NCBI RefSeq assembly: GCF_009755725.1
Contig: NZ_CP046619.1
Span: 2,728,001 to 2,792,000, forward strand
Source of the DNA: Diaminobutyricimonas sp. LJ205
Lineage (GTDB): Bacteria; Actinomycetota; Actinomycetes; Actinomycetales; Microbacteriaceae
DNA length: 64,000 nt
Direction: 5' to 3'
Every line of letters begins with the position of its first letter. The first letter of the stretch is position 1. The notes under the pieces are model-generated. The model had not been told where the DNA came from, searched no databases, and saw nothing but the letters and a program-made list of their open reading frames with translations. Positions 35,338 through 43,872 of the stretch are shown here, piece by piece. The translations under genes and the position numbers were made by a program.

Positions 35338-36128
35338 TCGCCATCACCCCACCCGAGCAGCGCGGCGGCGTTCAGCTCAGCGACAGTCGCCAGGTCATCA
35401 TCCGAGATGCCCGCGGCGGTCAGGTCGCCGAGGAACTGCATGTATCCGTCTGCCGGGTCAACCGAATCCGGCTGGCCGAGGTCGCTGCCGAGCACGTTCC
35501 GCTCGGTGCCGACCGCGCGCATCTGCGCGACCAGTCCCGCCAGATCGAGCGGAGTGTTCCGGCTGCGCGGCACCACACGCTCCAAGTACGCCCCGTGCCT
35601 GGCCAGTTCCGTCTGCTCCTCGACGGTCATGCCGACCTCGAAATGATCCGGATGCGTCACCACTCGGCGTTGCACGCCGATCCGCTCGGCGGCCTGGAAG
35701 ACATCCATCGTCACGGCCGGGGGGAGATGCCCGCTGCAGAGGACCAGGTCGTATTGCGCGCAGAGTTCCAGGATCGGCCAAACCTGTGCGAGGAACCCAT
35801 CGGAGCCGTCCCGCGTGGTGGAGTCGAGAATCGACGCCGCATCCTGGGTCGGCAGCCAGACCAGGCGACCGCCGCTCTTCGCGGCCGCTTCGACAGCCGC
35901 CGGGTTCAGCCCGCCGACACCTGAGTTCAGGGCGACGCCGCCCGCGACCCGCACCCGGTCCTGAGCGGAGTCGAGGATCGCCGCGCCCACCGAGGTGGGC
36001 AGCTGGTGGCTCTTGTAGACCACTCCTCGGGCGCCGACGCGGGCGTAATCCTCGATCACTCGAGCGCCGTCGTACTTGCGCGGCCGGTCATCCGGCGCGA
36101 AATGCAGGTGGAAATCGATCGGGCGCAC
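35334..36128 (-). CDS. DUF6282-like amidohydrolase-superfamily protein
   Basis: 264 residues from GTG 36128, which shares one base with the permease stop (TAGTG). The N terminus IDFHLHFAPDDRPRKYDG carries the HxH metal pair, followed by GVVYKSHQLPTSVGA with a Lys-Ser-His that may be a carboxylated-lysine or metal site, VLCSGHLPPAVT, VVTHPDHFEVG, and NVLGSDLGQPDS with a terminal Asp. It is similar to DUF6282 proteins, which have no settled reaction; a cyclic-amide or lactone hydrolase is possible. Confidence 0.65.
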   Translation of the reverse strand: MRPIDFHLHFAPDDRPRKYDGARVIEDYARVGARGVVYKSHQLPTSVGAAILDSAQDRVRVAGGVALNSGVGGLNPAAVEAAAKSGGRLVWLPTQDAASILDSTTRDGSDGFLAQVWPILELCAQYDLVLCSGHLPPAVTMDVFQAAERIGVQRRVVTHPDHFEVGMTVEEQTELARHGAYLERVVPRSRNTPLDLAGLVAQMRAVGTERNVLGSDLGQPDSVDPADGYMQFLGDLTAAGISDDDLATVAELNAAALLGWGDGE

Positions 36129-37021
36129 TATCCCTTCAGCGCCCCTCCGGAAAGACCCGCCGCCATGTACTTCTGGACGAACAGGAACAGCACGAAGGCG
36201 GGAATCAGGGTCATCACGCACGCGGCCATGAACGGTCCCATGAAATCGATGACCCCACCGGCGCTGAGGAAGGACCGCAGTCCGACCTGCAGCATGGTCA
36301 CTTCGCCCTTGAACAGGATGGCGCTGGCCCAGATGAAGTCGTTCCAGATCTGCAGGAAGACCATGCAGGACACTGCCACCAGCCCGGTGCGGGAGACCGG
36401 CAGGAACACCCGGAAGAACGACCCGATCCGCGAGCATCCGTCCATGTACGCCGCCTCTTCCAACTCGACCGGGCAACTGGTCTGGAAGTACCCGTGCAGC
36501 ACGAGTGCGGCGAACGGGGTGGCGAATCCGGTGTACGTGAGGATCATGCCGATGTACGTGTTGATCAGGCCGAAGTCCTCGAGCATGAAGTACACGGGCA
36601 GCAGCCGGGTGATCTCCGGCAGCAGCTGGTTCAGCACCAGAATCGCCAGCACGACTCCGACGATTCGCAGCTTCGAGCGGGCGGTGATGTACGCCGCCAT
36701 GCTCGAGATGAGCGTGGTCAGCACCGCCGCCGAGATCCCGACCAGAAGCGAGTTCCCCAGTTGCTGCAGGAACGGCATCATGGCGAGCGCGTCGCGGAAG
36801 TTGTCGATGGTCGGCGACATCGGCAGCCAGATCGGCGGCGCCGAGGTGATCTCGGATGCCGGCTGGAACGCGCTCTTCAACATCCAGAAGAACGGCAGCA
36901 GCAGGTAGATCGCCAGCCCGATCGAGATGACGGCGCCGATGACCGAGCTGAACACCCGGATCGGGTCGACGCGCTTCTTGTGCTTGACCGCGCGTGGTGC
37001 GGTTGCGGATGCGGTTGTCAC
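36128..37021 (-). CDS. Sugar ABC transporter permease (MalG type)
   Basis: 297 residues from GTG 37021. Six transmembrane segments; the first begins VIGAVISIGLAIYLLLPFFW. The cytosolic coupling loop ELEEAAYMDGCSRIGSFFRV matches the EAA motif (EAAxxDG) of carbohydrate importers. Overlaps the preceding permease by four bases (GTGA). Confidence 0.88.
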   Translation of the reverse strand: MTTASATAPRAVKHKKRVDPIRVFSSVIGAVISIGLAIYLLLPFFWMLKSAFQPASEITSAPPIWLPMSPTIDNFRDALAMMPFLQQLGNSLLVGISAAVLTTLISSMAAYITARSKLRIVGVVLAILVLNQLLPEITRLLPVYFMLEDFGLINTYIGMILTYTGFATPFAALVLHGYFQTSCPVELEEAAYMDGCSRIGSFFRVFLPVSRTGLVAVSCMVFLQIWNDFIWASAILFKGEVTMLQVGLRSFLSAGGVIDFMGPFMAACVMTLIPAFVLFLFVQKYMAAGLSGGALKG

Positions 37022-38022
37022 GAGTTGTTCTCCCGGTTCCGGCGGTCGATGACCATGTAGACCGCGCCGATGATCCCGCTGATGACGAGGATGATCGTGC
37101 TTGCCGCCGCGGCGATGCCGTACTGCCCGTCGACGAACGCCCCTTCGTAGGAGTACACCGCAAGCACGTTGGTGAGGTTCGCCGGCCCGCCACCGGTCAT
37201 CAGGTACACCAGTTCGAAGTGCCCAACGGTACCGATGAGGAGCAAAGCGGTGAGGATGAGCAGCGTCGGACGAAGCATCGGCAGGGTGATGTTGAAGAAG
37301 GTCTGCCGACGGTTCGCGCCATCCATCTTCGAGGCGTCGTAGACAGCGCTGTCGATGGACTGCAGGCCGGCGAGGATCAGTGTGACTGCGAGCGGCAGGC
37401 CGCCCCAGATTCGGGCGACCGCGATAGAGAGCAGCGGCACACTGAACGGACCCCAGGTGGCCGTCTCGCCCAGGAAGCGGATCGGGGCGTCGACCCAGCC
37501 GAGCTCCATGAGGATCTGGTTGATCGGGCTCTGTCCAGGCGAGAACATCCACAGCCAGATGGCTGAGGCGACGATTCCGGGCACGAACCAGGGCATCAGC
37601 GCCACGCCGCGCAGCAGCCCGGTGCCGAACACCTTCCGGTTCAATGCCGGGGCAACGGCGAGACCGAGCACGATGATCGCGACCGTCACGACGACACCGA
37701 ACGTTGCGGTGTTCAGTGCGGTCTGAAGGAACTCCGGCTCCGTGAGGATCTTGGCGTAGTTGTCGAACCAGACGAACGGGGTGCCGGCGAAGTTGACCCG
37801 GAAGATGTCGTAGTCGAGGAAGCTCAGCCGGATGGTGTCGAACATCGGGTAGAGCCCGAAGACCGCGACCATCAGCAGTGCTGGCAGGACCATGAAGAGG
37901 TCGAACAGGTGCCGGGAACGGCGACCGCCGCGCGTGCGAGGGGCGCGCCGTCGTCCTGCGGTCGGGGTGTCGACCTTAGCCGTCGGCTTGTCAGGCGCGA
38001 GCTGAAGTGAACCGGAGCTCAT
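37018..38022 (-). CDS. Sugar ABC transporter permease (MalF type)
   Basis: 334 residues. A basic cytosolic N terminus (RRRAPRTRGGRRSRH) is followed by six transmembrane segments beginning LFDLFMVLPALLMVAVFGLY. The coupling loop reads YDASKMDGANRRQTFFNITLP, an EAA-type motif with Asp-Gly. It overlaps the upstream phosphoesterase gene by 32 bases, unusually far for this operon, so a later start is possible. Confidence 0.88.
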   Translation of the reverse strand: MSSGSLQLAPDKPTAKVDTPTAGRRRAPRTRGGRRSRHLFDLFMVLPALLMVAVFGLYPMFDTIRLSFLDYDIFRVNFAGTPFVWFDNYAKILTEPEFLQTALNTATFGVVVTVAIIVLGLAVAPALNRKVFGTGLLRGVALMPWFVPGIVASAIWLWMFSPGQSPINQILMELGWVDAPIRFLGETATWGPFSVPLLSIAVARIWGGLPLAVTLILAGLQSIDSAVYDASKMDGANRRQTFFNITLPMLRPTLLILTALLLIGTVGHFELVYLMTGGGPANLTNVLAVYSYEGAFVDGQYGIAAAASTIILVISGIIGAVYMVIDRRNRENNS

Positions 38023-39283
38023 CGAGGACCACCTCCTCCTCGGACGGGTCAGCGGGGACGCCCGCGACGCGGATGGTGAGGCTGCCGTCTTCGGCGAACT
38101 CGAGCTGCGCCCAGCAGTGGTGGGTGCGGCTGCGCACCGCCGTCCACTCGGGCGCCGTCTCGTGGGCGAAGGTCGAGAACGACTTGTTGATGTTGCTCAT
38201 CTTGCCGCCGGGGCTCACCTTGACCCAGACGGTTCCCTCGCCGGGTTCGTAGTCGGTGAGGGCGAGCGAGGTCGGCGTGTTCGTCGCGGGGACGTCGCGC
38301 AGCGGGAAGGTGCGCTCGTACGCCTGGTCGTGGGTGGTCATCGCCACCCGGATGCCGAGTTTCTCGAAGACCGGGCCGAGCTGGGCACGCAGTTCCAGGT
38401 TGGACGGGTGGTTCGTGCCGTCGGCGAAGGGGGCGACGTGCATGTACGGGATGACCCACTCGAAACCACGACGCTGCGCGTCCTCGATGTCGGCGATCAT
38501 CCAGTCGATGCGTTCCTGGGGGATCTCCCCCCACATCTCCCACGCGTTCAGTGCAACGAAGTGCACGTGCCCCACGTCGAAGGAGTAGCAGTGCAGGCCC
38601 TCAGGGCCTGCGGGAACTGCGAACCGGTCCAGCCAGGGTTCGATCTTCTCCTGAAGGACGTACATGAACTCGTGGTTTCCCCAAGTGGGCTGCACCGGGG
38701 CGACCGAGAAGGCGGGTTCCATCTGGTTGAAGAAGTAGTCGATCGCGTCTTCGAGGTACTCAAAGCGGCGGTCGGTGTCGAAGTAAGCGAAGTCACCGCC
38801 CTCGAGGGTGAGCAACGGCCGGTACTTCGCGATGCCGTCGATCACGCGCGCGGTGCCGTTGGTCAGCCCGTCGCGGCGACCAAGCAGTCCGGTGTCGGCG
38901 ACGAAGGCGGCGTTGAAGGCGAAGCGTTCCAGCGCAGGAGCGGCGGTGGCGAACTCGCGCGGCTCGGTCCAGTCGTCCGCAGCGATCTCAACCGCGTACT
39001 CGTAGCGCTCCTGCGGCCGGAGGCCGAGGAACGCGGCCTCACGCACGGCGCCGGTTTCGACGGTGGCTCGCACAGTCGTGTCGACGTTGTTCCAGTCGGC
39101 GGTTCCCGCTTCGCGGATGCGAGCACGGAGTGCCGAGGAGACATCCGGGGTCTTCCACACCACGTTCATGGTCGTCGCGGTGTCCCCTACCCAGGAGAGG
39201 TGAACCTCATTTCGGCCGGGGAAGTCGTCGCGGAAGTCTGTCCTGCTCGTCACTCGAGTCTCCTTCGTCTCGTCGCTGGTCAT
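37991..39283 (-). CDS. Purple-acid-phosphatase-like metallophosphoesterase, no signal peptide
   Basis: 430 residues. An N-terminal fibronectin-III/PAP-N-like sandwich (about 25-110: VHLSWVGDTATTMNVVWKT, LRPQERYEYAVEI) is followed by a calcineurin-type phosphoesterase: FVADTG, GGDFAYFD, TWGNHEF and a later MHVAPF and TTHDQAYER. Relatives are usually secreted, but this start has no signal peptide, so it may act in the cytosol on an imported phosphate ester. It lies between the glycosidase-like gene and the transporter permeases. Confidence 0.75.
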   Translation of the reverse strand: MTSDETKETRVTSRTDFRDDFPGRNEVHLSWVGDTATTMNVVWKTPDVSSALRARIREAGTADWNNVDTTVRATVETGAVREAAFLGLRPQERYEYAVEIAADDWTEPREFATAAPALERFAFNAAFVADTGLLGRRDGLTNGTARVIDGIAKYRPLLTLEGGDFAYFDTDRRFEYLEDAIDYFFNQMEPAFSVAPVQPTWGNHEFMYVLQEKIEPWLDRFAVPAGPEGLHCYSFDVGHVHFVALNAWEMWGEIPQERIDWMIADIEDAQRRGFEWVIPYMHVAPFADGTNHPSNLELRAQLGPVFEKLGIRVAMTTHDQAYERTFPLRDVPATNTPTSLALTDYEPGEGTVWVKVSPGGKMSNINKSFSTFAHETAPEWTAVRSRTHHCWAQLEFAEDGSLTIRVAGVPADPSEEEVVLDELRFTSARA

Positions 39284-40347
39284 GCTCGTCCTCTCACCGC
39301 TCCGGTCATCCGCCCCAGTTCATAGAAGAAGGAGCGCTTGCGTGGGGTCGTGAGACCCCACTGGACGGGCGGGCACTGATACCCGTCGTTGTAGTCGTTG
39401 GCATCGCCCGGATCGAAGAACCCCCATGAGGCGTAGTTCTCGGTCGCGGCGAGGAAGTTGTTGGTGGGCTTGAAGAAGTCGAAGTGATTGTCTTCGTTGA
39501 AGACGATCGGCTTGGCACCGCCCGTCTGGTTCGCCTTCATCCGCACGTCGCGCACCATCTCGGCGATGATGCCCGGGTCGTCGAGTCCATTGGCGTGCAG
39601 CAGCACGAAGTCCATGGCTGCAACGAGTTCCTCCGACGGCAGGTAGTCGTCGGGGAGCGCCCCGTAGCTTGCGGACACCGGCCGGTCGGTCAGTTCGCGC
39701 ACCCGGGCGATCAGCTCAGGGAGCCGCGCCGGCATCAGGATGTCGTGGTTGTAGCGAGGGATGTTGCATTCGTTCGCGACCTCGATGATGACGTTGGTCA
39801 CGTCGTTCTCATCGAGCCAGCGGATGACGTTCTCGACTGCTCGGATGACGGCGGCCTCGTCGGCGAGACGCTGGTCCTGGCCGAAGTAGAACAGGCCGAG
39901 GATCACCACCATGCCGTTCCGGTCCGCGGCATCCAGCACCCGCTTCAGCCGCGCCATCCACTCCGGCTTCAGCGAGCCGTCTGCCTCGTAGGCGGACACC
40001 AGCCAGGGCTGCTGCTTCGGCACGACACCGTCGATGCCACGGCCGCGACCCCGGACCGGGTTACCGCACTGCAGGTTGAGAGTCATGCCGAGCAGGCCGA
40101 AGGCCCGCCAGGTCGGCAGTTGGGCAAGGAACTCGGTCAGGTTCCGTTCCGCGTCCCATTCCCCGGTGTCGGGGTAGGCCCACTTCGATCGGGTGTCCGG
40201 GTTCTCGTCGTCGAAAATGGCTTGCACCATTCGCGAGTTGAAGAGAAGCCCTTCGATGACCTTGTCCTCGTACGCTTGGCCACGGTAGGTGGGTTCCCCG
40301 TTGATGAGGAACTTCTCTCCCGCGATCGAGACTGTTGTCTTGCCCAA
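39280..40347 (-). CDS. Glycoside-hydrolase-like TIM-barrel protein, cytosolic
   Basis: 355 residues. It opens TVSIAGEKFLINGEPTYRGQ, a typical start for GH5/GH2-like barrels (inner strand 'FLINGEP'). A Glu follows in VIIEVANECN (candidate acid/base, the NE pair order differs from GH5 'NEP') and another in KPIVFNEDNHFDF (candidate nucleophile). No signal peptide. I cannot assign a GH family or a substrate. It starts 44 bases after the binding-protein gene. Confidence 0.65.
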   Translation of the reverse strand: MGKTTVSIAGEKFLINGEPTYRGQAYEDKVIEGLLFNSRMVQAIFDDENPDTRSKWAYPDTGEWDAERNLTEFLAQLPTWRAFGLLGMTLNLQCGNPVRGRGRGIDGVVPKQQPWLVSAYEADGSLKPEWMARLKRVLDAADRNGMVVILGLFYFGQDQRLADEAAVIRAVENVIRWLDENDVTNVIIEVANECNIPRYNHDILMPARLPELIARVRELTDRPVSASYGALPDDYLPSEELVAAMDFVLLHANGLDDPGIIAEMVRDVRMKANQTGGAKPIVFNEDNHFDFFKPTNNFLAATENYASWGFFDPGDANDYNDGYQCPPVQWGLTTPRKRSFFYELGRMTGAVRGRA

Positions 40348-40391
40348 CTGCCCGCCCTTTCGGCTGGTGTTACTTAGCTATCCCGCCCGAC

Positions 40392-41696
40392 CTACTGCTT
40401 TGCGCGGTCGAGGATTTCCTGCATCTTCTTTTCTGCGGTGGCGATCGCCGTGTCGGCGTTCTCACCAGAGATCAGAACGGCCGAGAAGAGGTCCCACAGC
40501 ACGCCGCCGGGCTTCTCTTCACGGATGATCGGCCAGAACGGTGACGGGTACTGCGAGGTGTGGGCGTCCTCAGCGAGGATCTCGGTGAACACCGACTGGT
40601 AGTCCTCAGAGGTCCAGAAGTCGGACGCCATGACTGCCTTGTTGGTGCTCATCCAGCCGCTGACCTCGGAGATCGTCTGCATGTTCTCGTCGTTCGAAAG
40701 GAACGCGATGAACTCGACGGCCTCGTCGGGGTGCTCGGTACCGTGCAGCACGCCCCAGTAGCCGGAGCCTGTGTACGACGCGGAGTTCTCCGGGCCGGCG
40801 GGGATCCGCGCAGCGGCCCACTTGCCCTCGAGTTCCGGGTTGTCACGGATCAGCGACTGGAACGATGTCGAGCCTGCGGCGCCGATCATGGCGACTCGGC
40901 CCGCCTTGAAGTCGACCATCGGGTCGTAGTTCGGGTCCATGAAGTCCGGCGGAACCGAACCGTCATCGACGAGCGACTTCATGTAGTCGAGTGCCTTGCG
41001 CATCTCCGGGGTGTCAAGCGTGGCGGTGGTGCCGTCCTCGGACATGTACTCCTCGCCCGCCTGCCAGAGCGCAGGGACCAGGCCCTGCACAACCTCGGCG
41101 CTGCTGAAGGTGTAGCCGTACTGGCCATCCTTCGTGAGCGCCTTGGCGACCTTGCGAACCTCTTCCCAGGTCGACGGCGGCTCGCTGAAGCCGGCCGCTT
41201 CGAGCAGGTCGGTGCGGTAGAGCATCGCACGCGGGTCGGTGCGCCACGGGATGCCGTAGAACTCGCCGTTCCACTGGGCGTCAACCAGGAGCGGTTCGGC
41301 GAAGCGCTCTTCCAGGTCGGGCCAGTACTCGTCCTTGTAGTCGGTGATCGCCATCGGGCCGACCTTGCCGCCGCCGAGGGCCGCGTTGCTGTGCAGCTGG
41401 GTCATGTCACCGACGTCGGGGGCATCCGCACCCTGGGCGACGAGCATCCACCGGTCACGGGACTGTGCGAAGTCGATGAACTCGACCTCGACCGCGGTGC
41501 CGGTCTGCTCTTCGAAGTCCGCAGCGATTCCCTCGATGGCAGTGCGCCATTCGGCGGGGTCGCCGTAGATCTGGGTCCAGAACTCGAGCTTGACGTCCTC
41601 GCCGTTGCTCGATTGGTCACCAGCTGACGAGCAGCCTGCCAGTGCCAGAAGACCTGCGGCCGCGATTGCTGCCGTGATCCTGATTGATTTCACCAT
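40392..41696 (-). CDS. ABC sugar-binding lipoprotein
   Basis: 434 residues from ATG 41696, with GAGG close upstream; a TTG at 41705 would add three residues. Signal peptide ends in lipobox LAGCSSAG. The mature protein fits family-1 solute-binding proteins (LEFWTQIYGDPAEWRTAIEG, FYGIPWRTDPRAMLYRTDLL, IMAFLSNDEN-like end). It delivers the sugar or glycoside to the two permeases. It is the first gene of the 13-gene leftward operon. Confidence 0.9.
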   Translation of the reverse strand: MVKSIRITAAIAAAGLLALAGCSSAGDQSSNGEDVKLEFWTQIYGDPAEWRTAIEGIAADFEEQTGTAVEVEFIDFAQSRDRWMLVAQGADAPDVGDMTQLHSNAALGGGKVGPMAITDYKDEYWPDLEERFAEPLLVDAQWNGEFYGIPWRTDPRAMLYRTDLLEAAGFSEPPSTWEEVRKVAKALTKDGQYGYTFSSAEVVQGLVPALWQAGEEYMSEDGTTATLDTPEMRKALDYMKSLVDDGSVPPDFMDPNYDPMVDFKAGRVAMIGAAGSTSFQSLIRDNPELEGKWAAARIPAGPENSASYTGSGYWGVLHGTEHPDEAVEFIAFLSNDENMQTISEVSGWMSTNKAVMASDFWTSEDYQSVFTEILAEDAHTSQYPSPFWPIIREEKPGGVLWDLFSAVLISGENADTAIATAEKKMQEILDRAKQ

Positions 41697-41743
41697 TGAC
41701 CTCAATTCAGTTGAATGAATGTGTGTGGAGCCTCTGGTATGAC

Positions 41744-41772
41744 AGGATGACAGCCAGACCGCAACAAGTCAA
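41744..41772 (-). promoter_or_regulatory. Candidate promoter of the 13-gene operon
   Basis: Read leftward: TTGACT (41772-41767), 17 bases, CATCCT (41749-41744). An adjacent TGTCATACCAGA downstream could be a GntR half-site (TGGTATGACA on the + strand at 41734-41743). It lies about 50 bases before the first gene. Confidence 0.5.
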
Positions 41773-41851
41773 CACCTTGCTTTACGGAATGTATTGCGAG
41801 TTGCCTGCGGGCTTGGCGCGCTCGTCTGGTCAGCGGACAGGAACTGATCAC

Positions 41852-41885
41852 AAAAAGGGGCCCGCGCCGTGCTGGCGCGGGTCCC
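41852..41885 (-). terminator. Rho-independent terminator after the aldehyde dehydrogenase
   Basis: Stem GGGGCCCGCGCC (41857-41868) with GGCGCGGGTCCC (41874-41885), five-base loop, one G-T wobble. On the minus strand it is followed by TTTTT (41856-41852). It separates the dehydrogenase at 41917 from the operon promoter. Confidence 0.85.
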
Positions 41886-41916
41886 TCCTGTGATTTCCGC
41901 TGGTGACGCGGTATGT

Positions 41917-43287
41917 CTAGGACGGGTTCGGGATCAGGGTGTACTTCGTCTCGAGGTACTCGTGGATTCCCTCGGTGCCGCCTTCGCGCCCAACGCCCGA
42001 CTGCTTGACACCGCCGAACGGTGCCGCCGCGTTGGAGACCACGCCGATGTTCAGGCCCATCATCCCGGTGTCGATCGCCTCGATCATGCGCTGGCCGCGC
42101 TGGAAGTCCTGCGTGAACACGTAGCCGACCAGTCCGTACTCGGAGTCGTTCGCGATGCGCACTGCCTCGTCCTCGTCCGAGAACCGGATGATGGCGACGA
42201 CCGGGGCGAAGATCTCCTCGGCCTTGATCGCCATCCCGTCCGTCACCTGGTCGAGCACGGTCGGTTCGAAGAAGCTCCCGTCGCCCTCGATCGCGGAGCC
42301 ACCGGCGAGCAGGACCGCTCCCTTGGCCACGGCGTCGTCAACCAGTCGTTGGGTGTTCGCCACCGCCTTGTGATCGATCAGCGGGCCGATGTTCACGCCG
42401 TCGTCGATGCCGCGTCCCACCTTCATCGAGCGAACGCGCTCCGCAAGGCGGGCCGCGAACTCGTCGGCGATGCCCTCCTGCACGATGAACCGGTTGGCCG
42501 CGGTGCAGGCCTGTCCGATGTTGCGGAACTTCGCGGCCAGCGCGCCCTCGACCGCCGCGTCGAGATCGGCGTCGTCGAAGACGACGAACGGGGCGTTGCC
42601 GCCCAGCTCCATGGACGTGCGTAGCACGTTCGGTGCCGCCTGCTTCAGCAGGGCGACGCCTACCGGCGTGGAGCCGGTGAAGCTGACCTTGCGAAGCCGC
42701 GGGTCGCTGAGGAGCGCCTCGGACAGCTTGCCGGTGGAGGTCGTCGTGATCACGTTCACGACGCCCTTCGGCAGGCCGGCTTCCTTGAGGAGTGCGACGA
42801 GGGCGAGGGTCGTCAGCGGCGTGAGGGTCGCCGGCTTGATGACCACGGTGCAGCCGGCCGCCAACGCCGGACCCAGCTTGCGCGTCGCCATCGCGAGGGG
42901 AAAGTTCCACGGCGTGATCAGGTAGCACGGGCCCACCGGGCGTTGTGTGACGATCATGGTCCCGGTGCCTTCCGGGTTCGTGCCGTAGCGGCCCTGGATC
43001 CGCACCGCTTCCTCGGCGAACCAGCGCAGGAATTCGCCACCGTAGGCGACCTCGCCGCGCGCTTCGGACAGCGGCTTGCCCATCTCTAGGGTCATCAGCA
43101 ACGCGAACTGCTCCTTGCGCTCCTGCAGCAGGTCGAACGCACGGCGCAGGATCTCGCCGCGCACTCGGGCGGGAGTGCGTGCCCAGTCCGCCTGGGCTGC
43201 GGCCGCGGCATCCAGTGCTCGGATACCGTCGGCGACCGAAGCATCCGCCACTGTCGCGATCCGACGTCCGGTGGACGGATCGAGCAC
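41917..43287 (-). CDS. Succinate-semialdehyde-type aldehyde dehydrogenase, N-terminally shortened
   Basis: 456 residues from GTG 43287. It is a GabD-like ALDH: LITPWNFPLAMATRKLGPAL, VSFTGSTPVGVALL, Glu in MELGGNAPFVVF, Cys in FRNIGQACTAANRF. The annotated start begins at LDPSTGRRIATV, where family members normally have another 25-30 residues. The frame stays open for a while beyond it (VGAGRRSHFH..) but reaches the sense strand of a PucR fragment, with no convincing start. So the gene appears beheaded, though the catalytic parts are complete. Confidence 0.75.
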   Translation of the reverse strand: MLDPSTGRRIATVADASVADGIRALDAAAAAQADWARTPARVRGEILRRAFDLLQERKEQFALLMTLEMGKPLSEARGEVAYGGEFLRWFAEEAVRIQGRYGTNPEGTGTMIVTQRPVGPCYLITPWNFPLAMATRKLGPALAAGCTVVIKPATLTPLTTLALVALLKEAGLPKGVVNVITTTSTGKLSEALLSDPRLRKVSFTGSTPVGVALLKQAAPNVLRTSMELGGNAPFVVFDDADLDAAVEGALAAKFRNIGQACTAANRFIVQEGIADEFAARLAERVRSMKVGRGIDDGVNIGPLIDHKAVANTQRLVDDAVAKGAVLLAGGSAIEGDGSFFEPTVLDQVTDGMAIKAEEIFAPVVAIIRFSDEDEAVRIANDSEYGLVGYVFTQDFQRGQRMIEAIDTGMMGLNIGVVSNAAAPFGGVKQSGVGREGGTEGIHEYLETKYTLIPNPS

Positions 43288-43833
43288 GTGGAAGTGCGAT
43301 CTGCGGCCCGCCCCGACAGTGTGTTCTACGCCGAGCAGGGTGACGACTTCGTGCTCTGTATGGGTCGCGCCGGCGGAGATCTCGCAGCCGAACTCGCGGA
43401 ACGATTCAGCCTGTCGGTCGGCGTCTCAGAGGCCGCAGAGTGGGATCAGCTGCCGACCGCTCTCGCGCAGGCGCGGCAGGCACGGGATCGCGCCGAGGAA
43501 TCGGGTGCGGGCGTCGCGTCGTTCGATGCCATCGCGCGCGAGGGAGTCGTTGCGTATCTGGCTGGCACGGATGCCACCGCCATCGCCGGCGCGATGCTGG
43601 CCCCGCTCGATGCCCACGATGCAACGAACGGCACCGAACTGCGTCACACCTTGCGGGTTTGGCTCGCGCACGATGGCCGGTTCGACCCCGCAGCCGAGGA
43701 GCTGGGGGTGCACCGGCACACCGTGCGCAACCGAGTCGCCTTGATTGAACGGTTGCTCGAACGCGATCTGCGCTCGTTCGCGGTTCGCGCCGACCTGTGG
43801 GTGGCGCTCCTCGCGACGGACACCGGTGATTGA
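43288..43833 (+). pseudogene. PucR-family regulator, C-terminal fragment
   Basis: 181 residues. It holds only the end of the GGDEF-like domain (FVLCMGRAGG, LSVGVSEAAEW, ALAQARQARDRAEE) and the C-terminal PucR helix-turn-helix (LRVWLAHDGRFDPAAEELGVHRHTVRNRVALIERLL). Intact PucR regulators have about 400-550 residues, so the N-terminal sensory half is missing. It is head to head with a shortened dehydrogenase, with no intergenic space. Probably a remnant; a short DNA-binding product cannot be excluded. Confidence 0.65.
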
Positions 43834-43872
43834 GGAGCGCCGCGAGCGAAGCGAGTGACGCGTCTCGAAATC
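43828..43872. repeat. REP-like palindromic element at a gene end
   Basis: About 45 bases with GATT..AATC ends and an inner GCCGCGAGCGAAGCGAG core, between convergent genes ending at 43833 and 43871. It resembles interspersed palindromes I associate with Microbacteriaceae gene ends. Confidence 0.5.

Noticed and set aside
34664-37060. Long open frame on the plus strand (about 800 codons) opposite five operon genes
   Set aside because: The translation is Arg/Pro/Ser/His-rich low-complexity sequence, and the opposite strand carries well-defined dehydrogenase, hydrolase and permease genes.
43076-43744. Alternative plus-strand frame (222 codons) across the dehydrogenase/PucR junction
   Set aside because: It is out of frame with both recognisable proteins and rich in Arg/Ser; the PucR helix-turn-helix is in the 43288 frame.
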